Shown one piece after another: positions 8,355-17,630 of a stretch of DNA of 25,748 nucleotides (position 1 is the first letter of the stretch; each line of letters begins with the position of its first letter). A program made the translations under genes and the position numbers. The notes beneath the pieces were generated by a model. It ran no database searches, was not told the DNA's origin, and saw nothing but the letters and a program-made list of their open reading frames with translations. The stretch is from the NCBI GenBank assembly GCA_900768685.1, contig CAAGDX010000003.1, forward strand, positions 1 through 25,748. The letters run 5' to 3'. The DNA is from Bacteroidales bacterium (GTDB lineage: Bacteria > Bacteroidota > Bacteroidia > Bacteroidales > Muribaculaceae).

Positions 8355-8375
8355 GAATCTCTTACATAGAGATTC
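8355..8375 (-). repeat. Right 21-base inverted-repeat site (putative recombination site)
   Basis: Arms GAATCTCT (8355-8362) and AGAGATTC (8368-8375) surround the spacer TACAT. It is the exact reverse complement of the site at 8167-8187, spacer included. It lies between the inward-lying promoter and the susC it serves, which is the usual place for the outer repeat of an invertible promoter. Confidence 0.8.
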
Positions 8376-8455
8376 ACTTCTGAGAACAAAAAAAATTGCA
8401 TAGTATGTCAGTTAACGACCATCGAACCCACGAACAATACACTTTCTCCACCGAA

Positions 8456-8598
8456 CCGCCGGCGGAAGGCTCCCCAGCGAGCCGATAAAGTAACACATAC
8501 ACATTATTGAATATATAATAGGCAATGTTTGCCTATAGATTCATTTTCACATTCACAAATTGCACAAAACAGGAATATGCAAAAACTGCTAAAAGCAG
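8456..8598 (+). other. Structured leader of the right susC mRNA
   Basis: Three hairpin-capable stretches lie in the untranslated leader: a G/C-rich block with the palindrome CCGCCGGCGG (8456-8465) next to GGCTC/GAGCC (8468-8472, 8479-8483); a perfect 8-base stem ATAGGCAA/TTGCCTAT (8518-8525, 8529-8536) with a 3-base loop; and CTGCT/AGCAG (8586-8590, 8594-8598). None has a T-tract typical of a terminator. No riboswitch class is recognised. Confidence 0.4.
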
Positions 8599-8658
8599 CT
8601 AAACCATACCAAACAAAATTTCAATAAAACATAATTATTAACCTACAATTAAAACCGT

Positions 8659-11600
8659 ATGAAAAAGCAACTTGCATTGTTTGCAGCTCTATCATTGGCT
8701 TGTGGCACTCCGGTGGTTTACAACGGAATGACATTCAGCGGATTTGAAGCTGTGGCACAAACCAAGGCTACCGGTGTCGTAGTTGACGAAACAGGTGAGC
8801 CATTGGCAGGTGTTTCTATCATTGTTAAGGGTAAGGCCGGAGGTGTGGCATCAGACCTCGACGGTAAATTTGCTATTGCAGCAGAACCGGGCCAGACTAT
8901 CCAGTTCAGTTACGTTGGCTACAAAGCTCAAGAAGTAAAATTTGCAGGTGCGGCTCTGAACATTCAGATGCAGCCAAGTGCAACAAACCTTGATGAAGTA
9001 GTCGTAACAGCTCTTGGTATCAAGAAAGACAAGAAATCACTCGGTTACGCAATCGATGAAATCAAGTCTGACGAGCTTATGCTCAACAAAAACACAAATG
9101 CTATTAATTCACTTTCAGGTAAAATTGCCGGTGTGACCATCACTCAGTCATCCGGTGCTGCCGGCTCAGGCTCACAGATTATCCTCCGTGGTGGTACATC
9201 AGGTAGTGAATCTCGTGACAACCAGCCGCTTTTCGTAGTAGATGGCGTTATCTACGATAACTCTTCCTCCGTTGGTGGTAACTCCGCATTCGACGGTTCT
9301 ATGGCAAGTGCAACCACTTCCTCAAACCGTGTGATGGATATCAACCCGGAAGATATCGAGACAATGTCTGTCCTTAAAGGTCCGGCTGCTTCCGCACTTT
9401 ACGGTAGCCGTGCTGCAAACGGTGTTGTACTCATCACCACCAAGAAAGGTAAAGAAGGTGCTGTGGAAGTAAACCTCAACGCTAAATACATCACTTCTTG
9501 GGCAAAATCACTTCCGGAAACTCAAAGACAATACGTACGCGGTTACTATGATGACCATGTTGACGCAAACGGCAACTTTGTTCACGAATACAAAAACGAC
9601 AGCTACAACTCTTGGGGTCGTCCTTACGAAGCAGGTGAAAAATCTTACGACAACATCGGTGAATTCTTTGAAAACAGCGGTACTTGGGATACTAACATCA
9701 GTGTTTCCGGTGGTAACAAGGACGGTAACTTCTTCCTCTCAGGTTCATTCTACGACCAAGACGGTATAGTTCCGACTACAGGCTACACCAAATCTACATT
9801 CCGCTTTAACGGCGAACAAAAATGGAGAATGCTCACTTTTGGTGCAAACGTAGCATACAGTGAAGCTCGCACTACAAAAACTCTTACCGGTGCCGCTCTT
9901 TACGGTTCATCAGGTACAGGTGCTCTCTACGCTGTTTACAACTGGTCACCATACGATGACATGACTCATTACCTCAATGAAGACGGAACACGTTACCGCA
10001 TGTTCGGTAACCTTCTCCAGCCATGGGAAGAACGTGACAACCCATATTGGATTGTGAACAAAAACCACATGACGGATAAGACAAAACGTTTCACAGGTAA
10101 CTTCAACATCAAAGCAGACATCACAGACTGGTGGTGGATTGCATACCGCATGGGTATTGATACATACCGCATGGCTGCTGCAAACCGTATTGCTCCTAAC
10201 GGTGCTATCAAGAAAGACTGGCAGAACGGTTTCATGAGTGACAACACTTCTGAATACGACTACCTCTCCACAAACTTGATGACTAACTTCAACAAGCAGT
10301 TCGGTGACTTCAACGTGAACGTAATGCTCGGTACTTCCACAGACAAAACTTCACGCAAATACGATTACCTCCGTGCTTACAACTTCTCTACTCCGGGCTT
10401 CTTCTCATACGAAAATGCTCCAGACGAATACAAAGCATTCAAACACGGCAGCTCAGAAAAACGCCTTGTTTCCGTATTCGGTGAAGTTCGTGCCGACTGG
10501 AAAAACACTGTATTCGTAACAGTTACAGGACGTAATGACTGGACTTCTACTCTTCCTGTAGAAAACCGCTCATACTTCTATCCATCATACAGCGGTGCAG
10601 TCGTAGTTTCTCAGTTCCTCCAGGATAAGGGCATTTGGGACCAAGATTTCCCAATCTCTTTTGCAAAAGTACGTGCATCTTGGGCTAAAGTAGGTAAAGA
10701 CACCGGTCCATACGAAACTAACACATACCTCTGGCCTGTTGGTACATACCTCAATGGTGTAACCGGTCTTGGTAACTCTTGGACACGTGGTAACCCTGCT
10801 CTGAAACCGGAAATGACAAAATCAACAGAAATCGGTCTTGAACTCCGTTTCTTCCGCAACAGACTTAAATTTGACTACGCTTACTATACAAACGACTCAT
10901 ACAACCAGATTCTCAGCCCGCGTGGTCCACAATCAACAGGTTACATCTTCTGCTCATTCAATGCCGGTAACGTATATAACAAAGGTATGGAACTCAGCAT
11001 CAGCGGTACACCTATTGAAACAAAAGACTTCTCTTGGGAAACAGGTATCAACTTATATGGTAACCGCGGTACAATGGACGGACTCCTCCCGGGTATGGAC
11101 ATTATGTACGTAACAGACGTTCAATATTCAGGCGGTAAAGCAGCTTCATTCTCAGGCGGCGACTTTATGGGTATCGCAGGTAGCGTTTGGAAACGCGTTG
11201 ACGTAACTCCGGACGAAAGCATCAAGGCATCAGACCCGGAAACATACGCACAGCAAGTAGCAAATGCCAAGTATAACGGAATGCTCATCCTTGACAAAGA
11301 CGGAATGCCACAAGAAGGCGAAACTGCAGTTCAAGTAGGTAACCGTGAACCTAAATTACAGGGTGGTTTCAACAACACATTCCGCTACAAAAACTGGACA
11401 TTCAATATGCTCTGGGAATTCCGCGTAGGTGGTGACGTTTTGAACGCAACAAAATACGCTATGACAGTTTCAGGTGTAAGCAAATTCTCCGGCGACGTTC
11501 GTAACAGAGACCTCGTTATCGACGGTGTTCAGCTTGACGCAAACGGCAACTATGCTCCTGCAACTTACACATTCTCACCAAACGGAACATACGTGATGAG

Positions 11601-11940
11601 CGGTACTGAAAAGAGCGGTTACAACGTAATCCGCGACTACTATCAGGGAGCATACAACTACGAATCACGCAACTGGATTACAGACGTGAACTCCGTACGT
11701 CTCCGCTCAATCTCCGTAAGTTACGAACTTCCTAAGACTCTCCTTGAAAAAACTCGTTGCATCAAGCGTGCATCACTCTCCTTCACTGCAAACAACCTTC
11801 TTCTGTTCACCAACTATGACGGTGATCCGGAAGTTGCAGCAGCAGGTGCAGGTGCCGGCGGTTCTTCATCCGTAGGTTTCGACTACTGCGGTGTTCCGTC
11901 AACAGCAAGTTGTGCATTCGGTGTTAACTTGACATTCTAA
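8659..11940 (+). CDS. SusC/RagA-family TonB-dependent outer-membrane transporter (right pair)
   Basis: Predicted 1093-residue TonB-dependent importer. The signal sequence covers about residues 1-33 (ending A-V-A-Q). A carboxypeptidase-regulatory-like domain follows at about 36-110 (VVVDETGEPLAGVSI; D-L-D-G-K-F). The plug begins LDEVVVTALGIKKDKKSLGY, with LFVVDGVIYDN and the A-L-Y-G-S-R-A-A-N-G-V-V-L-I-T-T-K-K-G segment, and the barrel ends G-V-N-L-T-F. It differs clearly from the left SusC in the plug (TALGIKKDKKSLGY type versus VGYGTQKK type), so the two are not a recent duplication. The start follows an A-rich leader without a Shine-Dalgarno, normal for the phylum. The only good promoter seen for it lies inside the putative inverton. 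Confidence 0.96.
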   Translation: MKKQLALFAALSLACGTPVVYNGMTFSGFEAVAQTKATGVVVDETGEPLAGVSIIVKGKAGGVASDLDGKFAIAAEPGQTIQFSYVGYKAQEVKFAGAALNIQMQPSATNLDEVVVTALGIKKDKKSLGYAIDEIKSDELMLNKNTNAINSLSGKIAGVTITQSSGAAGSGSQIILRGGTSGSESRDNQPLFVVDGVIYDNSSSVGGNSAFDGSMASATTSSNRVMDINPEDIETMSVLKGPAASALYGSRAANGVVLITTKKGKEGAVEVNLNAKYITSWAKSLPETQRQYVRGYYDDHVDANGNFVHEYKNDSYNSWGRPYEAGEKSYDNIGEFFENSGTWDTNISVSGGNKDGNFFLSGSFYDQDGIVPTTGYTKSTFRFNGEQKWRMLTFGANVAYSEARTTKTLTGAALYGSSGTGALYAVYNWSPYDDMTHYLNEDGTRYRMFGNLLQPWEERDNPYWIVNKNHMTDKTKRFTGNFNIKADITDWWWIAYRMGIDTYRMAAANRIAPNGAIKKDWQNGFMSDNTSEYDYLSTNLMTNFNKQFGDFNVNVMLGTSTDKTSRKYDYLRAYNFSTPGFFSYENAPDEYKAFKHGSSEKRLVSVFGEVRADWKNTVFVTVTGRNDWTSTLPVENRSYFYPSYSGAVVVSQFLQDKGIWDQDFPISFAKVRASWAKVGKDTGPYETNTYLWPVGTYLNGVTGLGNSWTRGNPALKPEMTKSTEIGLELRFFRNRLKFDYAYYTNDSYNQILSPRGPQSTGYIFCSFNAGNVYNKGMELSISGTPIETKDFSWETGINLYGNRGTMDGLLPGMDIMYVTDVQYSGGKAASFSGGDFMGIAGSVWKRVDVTPDESIKASDPETYAQQVANAKYNGMLILDKDGMPQEGETAVQVGNREPKLQGGFNNTFRYKNWTFNMLWEFRVGGDVLNATKYAMTVSGVSKFSGDVRNRDLVIDGVQLDANGNYAPATYTFSPNGTYVMSGTEKSGYNVIRDYYQGAYNYESRNWITDVNSVRLRSISVSYELPKTLLEKTRCIKRASLSFTANNLLLFTNYDGDPEVAAAGAGAGGSSSVGFDYCGVPSTASCAFGVNLTF

Positions 11941-11978
11941 TAGTTTTCTTATTTGGACACATTATAATATTATAGAAT

Positions 11979-13856
11979 ATGAAATTGTTTAAATCTATCA
12001 TATTGTGTGGTGCTACAGTTGCAGCAATGTCTATGACCTCCTGCGACGATTGGCTTGACGTAAACGTCAACCCGGATACCCCATCTGCTGAAAGTACTGC
12101 ATACCAGCAGAGACTTGCCCACATTGAATTTTACACAAACAGCGCACAGGCTTTCGCCGGCTGGCGTAATGGCTTAGCTTGCGGTGACTGGACTCGCTAC
12201 TATGGTGGCGGTACATACCAAAACATGTCTTACTGGTATCCTACAAACGGCATCACAACCACTCCATACCAGTGGTGGTTCGTAGGTGCTATGGCTAACA
12301 TCGACGACATGTATAAAAAAGCCCTTGCAGACGACAATGATGCTTACGCAGGTGTTGCCAAAATCATCCGTGCTTACGGTATGATGCTTATGACAGACCT
12401 TTACGGTGAAATGCCTTACGAAGAAGCATGTAACCCAAACACTGCCATTCCTAAGTACGACAATGGTAAGACTATCTACCTGGGCTGTCTCGCAGAACTT
12501 GACGAAGGTATCGAACGTCTTGAAAAATACAACTCTACATCTCATCCTGCAACTCAGCCTACTCTCGCAGAAGGTGACTTCTACTGCAACGGTAGTGTTG
12601 ACAAATGGATTAAGCTCGGTTACCTCCTCAAAGCTCGCTGGTGCGTGAAACTTTCCAAGAAAGAAGCAGGTAGCTACAAAGATGGTAAATACGATGCAGA
12701 CGCTATCCTCGCTGCCCTTGATAAAGCTCAGCAGAGCAACTCTGATAACGCTATCGTAAACCATACCGACGACAACGGTAAAACTCACGATAACCTCGGT
12801 TGGAACGAGCCTGTGGATTATTCTCCACTCTACTCCGTTTGCGGTATGAACTACGGTTACTACGTTACAAAAATGCTCTACGACAACCTCACAAACTTTG
12901 CAGGCAAAGGTATTGAAGACCCACGTGCAGACCATATTATACCTTGGGCTTGCTCTGTAAAGAGCACAACCACTCCTGCAGAAGTTAAGTGGCACAACCA
13001 GTGGCGTCGTTCTCTCCCAATCGATATGGCTTCCGACATCCACAGCCAGAGCCGTCCATTACACTCAAACTACGGTCTTGATGAAAAATACGAAGCATCA
13101 CGCAAGGGTTGGTGGGTAAACAACAAAGACGCTTACGCTGATACCCTCTACGTAGAACAGACTTCAGAATCAAAAGGTTACGCAGCAATGCCGGACCTCT
13201 TCTACCGTGCTGACGGTGCTTCTGACGGTTCACGTACTTCCGGTACTTTCTACACTCGCGTATCTTCTCCAACATACGTTGGTACTTACGCAGAAGCTTG
13301 CTTCATCCGTGCAGAAGTTCTCTTTAACAAGGGTGACAAAGGCGGTGCTTTTGAAGCATACAAGAAAGGTGTCCGTGCAAGCATCGAACTTATGAACGAA
13401 AAACTCAAAGTTTGGTACAACGAAGACGATAAACTCAAAGATTGTCCTTCATTCATTCCTATGGAACAATCTGCTATCGACAACTACGTGAACAATGCTC
13501 TCGGAAGTTCAGGCGATATCACTCTTGCCAAGATTATGATTCAAAAACGTATCGCCCTCCTCTTCCACATGGAAGTTTGGAACGATATGCGTCGTTACGA
13601 CTACGACCCGCAAATCTTCACAGGTTGGGCTATTCCGGCTTACCACTTCAAATCCACTGCCGCTTTGAAGGCTATTCCGGAAGGAAAACAGTTCCGTCGT
13701 TGGAGACAATGCTCACACGAGCTTAACTACAATGCTGATAACCTCCAGGCTATCGGTAGCGAAGTTCCGGGTGCAGACCTCGCATTCCCGGGCGGCTGGA
13801 ACCAAGCAGACGACGTTTGGACTATCAACGTATGGTGGGACTCAAACCAACAGTAA
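11979..13856 (+). CDS. SusD-like nutrient-binding outer-membrane lipoprotein (right pair)
   Basis: Predicted 625-residue surface lipoprotein. The N-terminus has a signal peptidase II signal ending M-S-M-T-S-C with the lipid cysteine at residue 22, followed by DDWLDVNVNPDTP. That V-N-x-N-P-D motif is characteristic of the SusD-like_2 branch, distinct from the classical SusD family seen in the left pair. The late motif QKRIALLFHMEVWNDMRRYDY also fits the branch. It starts 38 bases after the SusC stop, forming a two-gene operon closed by a strong terminator. It is somewhat long for the family. The ligand is unknown; aromatic-rich loops would be consistent with glycan binding but do not prove it. 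Confidence 0.93.
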   Translation: MKLFKSIILCGATVAAMSMTSCDDWLDVNVNPDTPSAESTAYQQRLAHIEFYTNSAQAFAGWRNGLACGDWTRYYGGGTYQNMSYWYPTNGITTTPYQWWFVGAMANIDDMYKKALADDNDAYAGVAKIIRAYGMMLMTDLYGEMPYEEACNPNTAIPKYDNGKTIYLGCLAELDEGIERLEKYNSTSHPATQPTLAEGDFYCNGSVDKWIKLGYLLKARWCVKLSKKEAGSYKDGKYDADAILAALDKAQQSNSDNAIVNHTDDNGKTHDNLGWNEPVDYSPLYSVCGMNYGYYVTKMLYDNLTNFAGKGIEDPRADHIIPWACSVKSTTTPAEVKWHNQWRRSLPIDMASDIHSQSRPLHSNYGLDEKYEASRKGWWVNNKDAYADTLYVEQTSESKGYAAMPDLFYRADGASDGSRTSGTFYTRVSSPTYVGTYAEACFIRAEVLFNKGDKGGAFEAYKKGVRASIELMNEKLKVWYNEDDKLKDCPSFIPMEQSAIDNYVNNALGSSGDITLAKIMIQKRIALLFHMEVWNDMRRYDYDPQIFTGWAIPAYHFKSTAALKAIPEGKQFRRWRQCSHELNYNADNLQAIGSEVPGADLAFPGGWNQADDVWTINVWWDSNQQ

Positions 13857-13882
13857 CCAATCAGTAAAAACAATAATTCCTC

Positions 13883-13918
13883 AACCGGGGTGCGGATTTC
13901 CGCACCCCGGTTTTATTT
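13883..13918 (+). terminator. Strong Rho-independent terminator of the right susC-susD operon
   Basis: A perfect 13-base stem runs from 13883-13895 to 13900-13912 around the 4-base loop ATTT, with TTTT-A-TTT following. It lies 26 bases after the susD stop and separates the pair from the next gene. The 170 bases from here to the next ATG are A/T-rich; no exact TAnnTTTG box was found there. Confidence 0.92.
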
Positions 13919-14088
13919 GTTTAGTAAAAATTGAAATAAATGTTAATATTTGTAAATTTTGTCAATAAATATTAATGGCATTTGTATAAAGATTTAATTA
14001 TATGAAATTTTGCCAAAATAAAGTGGTATATACACATTATGTGTAACAAATATTAACAAGCAAATAATAATTAAACAAAACATATAAT

Positions 14089-17000
14089 ATGAAAACGCTA
14101 AAAGTTGCATTAAAAAAACTGCTCCTTGCGAGCATAGTGATGTTTCCTGTGTGTCTTTCTGCTGCCACCACAACAGATGATATTGGTGTGAAGATAAATT
14201 CCTACTCATCTCCTGACGGCTATTGCACAGTGAGACTTTTCTGGTCCATGTACGACAAAACAAACCCCGGTACAGAAAATATTAAATTAAACGGCAAGGA
14301 TATAACAGTCAATTCTTCCGAAGTAATCCGCGATGGTGTGACTGTGGTTTCCGATGTGCCATGGACTGTGTATATTGACACTCCCGTTGCTGCAGGTGAC
14401 CACAAGTATCAAATAAAGATGAACCTTATAGCAACATGGAAAGACGAACTTGGCGTACTTCAAAAGGAATACTTCGATGCTATTTCAGACATTACAACCA
14501 TACAAGTTGAAGCACGCAACGTTGCAAAAGTTAAATATGAAATCCGCGAAATATACAATTTCCGCATTGGACAAGAAAATGCCGGAAGTTCCGCTAACAA
14601 TAGCGGCATAGATGTTACGAATATGTATATACCTACTTCTGACAATTCAACCAACGTTCCATACTTTGAAATGACAGACTTCGTCAGAGGTTGCTACCAT
14701 ACGGAAGACGGATACTGGTTCTTCGTTGATAACGGATTTGGTAACACAAGTTTAGCGGGAAAAAGTGATTCAGACCCTGATAGAATCAAATGGATGTCTA
14801 AAACTCGAAGCAATCAGATTATATATAGAGTAAAAGATGACCCTATTTCTCTTACTACTCCATCCGCATACGAAAAACTATACGAAGATGCCACAGGTTC
14901 ATACACGGCAACATCTGCTGAAGGCACCAAAACCACAATTCCGGGATATTACAGCAAATATTTCTATATAGCCGTAGATAATTCACATAATATTTTCTCA
15001 AAGGGTAACACGGGAGCTATGTATGCCGCACCAAGAGATTACACTGTGAGACAAAGCGGCAACTACTCTTCTCAAAAAACCGGAAGCTTGCAAATCGGTG
15101 CAAAATTCACTGATGACGAAAGTCTTCTTGGAAATGATAATGATAAGACCCAGAAAGGACGTTGCGACTATATCTGCTGTAGAGGAAATTTATTTAGCGG
15201 CAATGCAGAAATACTTCTTTCACCAAAAAGAAGTGCATACGTATATCGCGTAAAACTTAACAATGGGAACTTGGCAAGCGAATCATGGACTTCCGCCTTT
15301 GCAGTTGATGCGAATTACCCGGGAAGCTCAGAGAACTATTCATTCTTCGTTGACGGTCCAAACAACACAAACCGCTATATCCACCAGACAAGAAGTAATT
15401 CTTTTGAAATACTTAAAATCAAAGAGGATGGAGTTGGCCAATTAAAAGATAAAACAGAAGGAAGCGTAATAAACTATTTCGGCACGACAGGTCAGGTGAA
15501 CAACACCGGTGGTGCAACGCTTTACTTTAAAGGTTACTCTTACCACAATGATATCTACTGTAACGACTTGTTTATCACTACCCCAATGGGTTTAGGTTCC
15601 GTATGTGCAGGCTCATTCCAAGTAAACCTTGCACACCGCCCATCTGCAACATCAACTGATGATGAATTTGAATTCAACGATAAAATGTCACCTATTGGCA
15701 TTTTTGCACAGCGTGAAGAATCATTCTCCAAGGTTGGAACAAACTCTAATAGTTCTATGTTCTATATGACTAAAGAAGTGGCAAAAGATTCAGAAGGACA
15801 TATTATTTATCACAAAAAAAGGACTTCAGACGGATTGGTTGATGACATAGATAACCCACAGTATAGACTTTTCATTTACCAATACGTTCCACAATATCGT
15901 ATTGCAAAATATGAAATTGTGCCTATCTTCGAACCTACTTACACTGAAATCACAATTGATATCCAGAAAAAATTCGACGAGACAGGAACAAACGTACTCG
16001 GTTTCTCAGATAAACTCTATTTCTACAAACCGGATTACGACGGCGGCGACTATGTGATTAAAGGTTACGACATCGTACTCACAACTCCTGACGGCAGAAA
16101 ATACCACTATGTAGCTAAGCCTACTACGCATAAAGATGGAAATGGACAATTCATTTTCAAATGTGAAATCCACGAAATGGAACTCGTTGACGGAAACTGG
16201 GTAGATAATGGCAAAGCGGCACAGCAGTATGGCGAAGACGGAAAACCTGTTTTTGACGAAGCTACGGGCAACCCGGTTTATTACGGCGATACATATTTCA
16301 CTCCGCTACAAAATTCAAGTGGCACTGAAATTACATACGAATATGAAAATGAATTCGTGAAATACTACGAACTTCCTTTCCCAATCACATCTCTGGGACG
16401 TTACACTGCAGATATTTCCGTAATTATCGGTCCGCAAGGTACACCGGATGAAATTTTATGTACTCCTCACCAGAGCTACATTGATATAACTATGGATGTA
16501 GTTGACCCTGTTGTAACCGCTAAATATGCCGTTCTTGAAACAATAGATTCCGAACCGGACGTAGAATTCCCAATCCGTACCGATGTTTCATTCAAGCTTG
16601 AAGAAGGTACTCACGACCCTGTTTCTTACTACGCATTATTCGTTAAAACACCGGACGGCAATATGCATGAAATCACATGTGAGCCATATTACTGCTTGGT
16701 TGTGGATTCTGAAGGCAATCCGGTATTGGACGGTGATGGCAACTATCAGTTAGTTGAAGATACTCGCTCAGAATTTGAACGCGGCGTATGGGTAATAGAC
16801 AACGGTCTGCCAACACAGCAAATTTCCAACAAAGCACCAGGTCAATGTCCGCAATTCGGCTCTAAAGACGATGATGGAACATACCCGCGTGAACCAATTG
16901 CAAAAATTCCGGGTTCATACGACTTTGATAACAATCCGGGCTATCCTCTCATTGAAAATGGTAATCCGGAAGGTATGGAAGGTACAGTATTCTCAATTTA

Positions 17001-17424
17001 CCTTACAGACCCTCTGACAGAAGCAGACAAAGTAGGCAAAACAGACCAAGAAATCAAAGAACTCCGCAATTCACTACTGGAGCAATATGAATACATTATC
17101 ATGCCTATTTATGCAGCAGACACTGCTTTTGAAATGGAAACAATCGGTGGTGCAACTGCCACATACGGAGGCACAACAGGCATAGAAGATGTTGAAGCAG
17201 ACGAAATAAGCGTATTCCCTGTTCCGGCTGATTCTGAAATCACTGTGACTGCTCCATTTGAAATTAAAGAAGTTAAATTTTACTCGGTATCCGGTGCTGT
17301 GGTAAAAACAGCCACATTTGCAGGTGATTCCGACGAAGTTACTATATCTGTCCAGAATCTTTCATCCGGTTTCTATTACCTCAGTATAAATGGAAGCAGG
17401 AGCGTAAAATTCATTAAGAGATAA
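14089..17424 (+). CDS. Large secreted protein of unknown function with T9SS type A sorting domain
   Basis: Predicted 1111 residues. An N-terminal signal peptide (about 1-25, ...CLSAA) precedes an Ig/fibronectin-like beta region (about 30-150). The middle is Ser/Thr/Asn/Gly/Tyr-rich and looks beta-structured, with repeated phrases such as GYWFFVDNGFGN, YFYIAVDNSHN and YSFFVDGPNN that could be blades of a propeller or sandwich repeats. At least two further beta-sandwich-like blocks follow (about 620-1030). The last 75 residues form a T9SS sorting domain (VFPVPADSEITV...EVKFYSVSGAVVK...GFYYLSI). I recognise no catalytic motif. It has terminators on both sides and so is probably a single-gene unit. 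It could be a surface adhesin, glycan-binding protein or an enzyme of an unfamiliar family; export by T9SS is the only firm inference. Confidence 0.85.
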   Translation: MKTLKVALKKLLLASIVMFPVCLSAATTTDDIGVKINSYSSPDGYCTVRLFWSMYDKTNPGTENIKLNGKDITVNSSEVIRDGVTVVSDVPWTVYIDTPVAAGDHKYQIKMNLIATWKDELGVLQKEYFDAISDITTIQVEARNVAKVKYEIREIYNFRIGQENAGSSANNSGIDVTNMYIPTSDNSTNVPYFEMTDFVRGCYHTEDGYWFFVDNGFGNTSLAGKSDSDPDRIKWMSKTRSNQIIYRVKDDPISLTTPSAYEKLYEDATGSYTATSAEGTKTTIPGYYSKYFYIAVDNSHNIFSKGNTGAMYAAPRDYTVRQSGNYSSQKTGSLQIGAKFTDDESLLGNDNDKTQKGRCDYICCRGNLFSGNAEILLSPKRSAYVYRVKLNNGNLASESWTSAFAVDANYPGSSENYSFFVDGPNNTNRYIHQTRSNSFEILKIKEDGVGQLKDKTEGSVINYFGTTGQVNNTGGATLYFKGYSYHNDIYCNDLFITTPMGLGSVCAGSFQVNLAHRPSATSTDDEFEFNDKMSPIGIFAQREESFSKVGTNSNSSMFYMTKEVAKDSEGHIIYHKKRTSDGLVDDIDNPQYRLFIYQYVPQYRIAKYEIVPIFEPTYTEITIDIQKKFDETGTNVLGFSDKLYFYKPDYDGGDYVIKGYDIVLTTPDGRKYHYVAKPTTHKDGNGQFIFKCEIHEMELVDGNWVDNGKAAQQYGEDGKPVFDEATGNPVYYGDTYFTPLQNSSGTEITYEYENEFVKYYELPFPITSLGRYTADISVIIGPQGTPDEILCTPHQSYIDITMDVVDPVVTAKYAVLETIDSEPDVEFPIRTDVSFKLEEGTHDPVSYYALFVKTPDGNMHEITCEPYYCLVVDSEGNPVLDGDGNYQLVEDTRSEFERGVWVIDNGLPTQQISNKAPGQCPQFGSKDDDGTYPREPIAKIPGSYDFDNNPGYPLIENGNPEGMEGTVFSIYLTDPLTEADKVGKTDQEIKELRNSLLEQYEYIIMPIYAADTAFEMETIGGATATYGGTTGIEDVEADEISVFPVPADSEITVTAPFEIKEVKFYSVSGAVVKTATFAGDSDEVTISVQNLSSGFYYLSINGSRSVKFIKR

Positions 17425-17453
17425 GATATAATTATTAGTTTATATTTTGAAAA

Positions 17454-17479
17454 AGCCAGCCGGGAGGTTGGCTTTTTTT
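17454..17479 (+). terminator. Rho-independent terminator of the T9SS cargo gene
   Basis: Stem AGCCAGCC (17454-17461) / GGTTGGCT (17466-17473), one G-T pair, loop GGGA, followed by seven T (17473-17479). It lies 30 bases past the stop codon. Confidence 0.9.
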
Positions 17480-17494
17480 GTGTGTGGGATTTTT

Positions 17495-17602
17495 TGGGAG
17501 GACTGGGATTTTTGGGAGATTTGGGAAGCCAGGGAGCTTAAGGTTTTTAAGGAATTTAAGGTGATTAAGGTATTTAGGGTATTTAGAGAGCTTAGAGAAA
17601 AC
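17495..17602. repeat. Degenerate 9-base-phased repeat, twelve units
   Basis: A purine-rich core recurs at exactly 9-base steps from 17495: 17504, 17513, 17522, 17531, 17540, 17549, 17558, 17567, 17576, 17585 and 17594. The unit drifts gradually along the array: TGGGATTTT-like, then TTAAGG-like, then TTTAGAG-like. No unit is shared exactly, but the phase is kept for about 100 bases. It lies between two convergent terminators and is not coding. Confidence 0.75.
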
Positions 17603-17630
17603 GCTGATAATCTTAAACTCTAAAAAGCTT

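Larger units (their letters stand above)
7860..8658. promoter_or_regulatory. Divergent control region between two susC genes
   Basis: About 800 bases, strongly A/T-rich on the left two thirds, without a credible gene. It holds a leftward -7 box (8079-8086), a pair of 21-base oppositely oriented sites (8167-8187 and 8355-8375) enclosing a rightward promoter (8313-8343), a related half-site (8238-8252), and a roughly 300-base leader for the right-hand susC with several hairpins, including a short G/C-rich island at 8440-8485. No anti-sigma, ECF sigma or hybrid two-component regulator gene is next to either SusC/SusD pair, so control probably acts through these DNA elements or a distant regulator. 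Confidence 0.75.

Noticed and set aside
8167..8375. Reading the two 21-base sites only as operators or as terminators
   Set aside because: There is no T-tract after the hairpins, and exact identity including an inverted spacer is more than a dimeric operator needs. The operator reading is not excluded and is kept as the alternative.
12174..13043. Open 289-codon frame on the minus strand inside the right susD gene
   Set aside because: It is an antisense shadow of a well-supported SusD gene with family motifs throughout. Its translation is rich in Cys, Val, His and Phe in the manner of antisense frames and has no domain, promoter or start signal.
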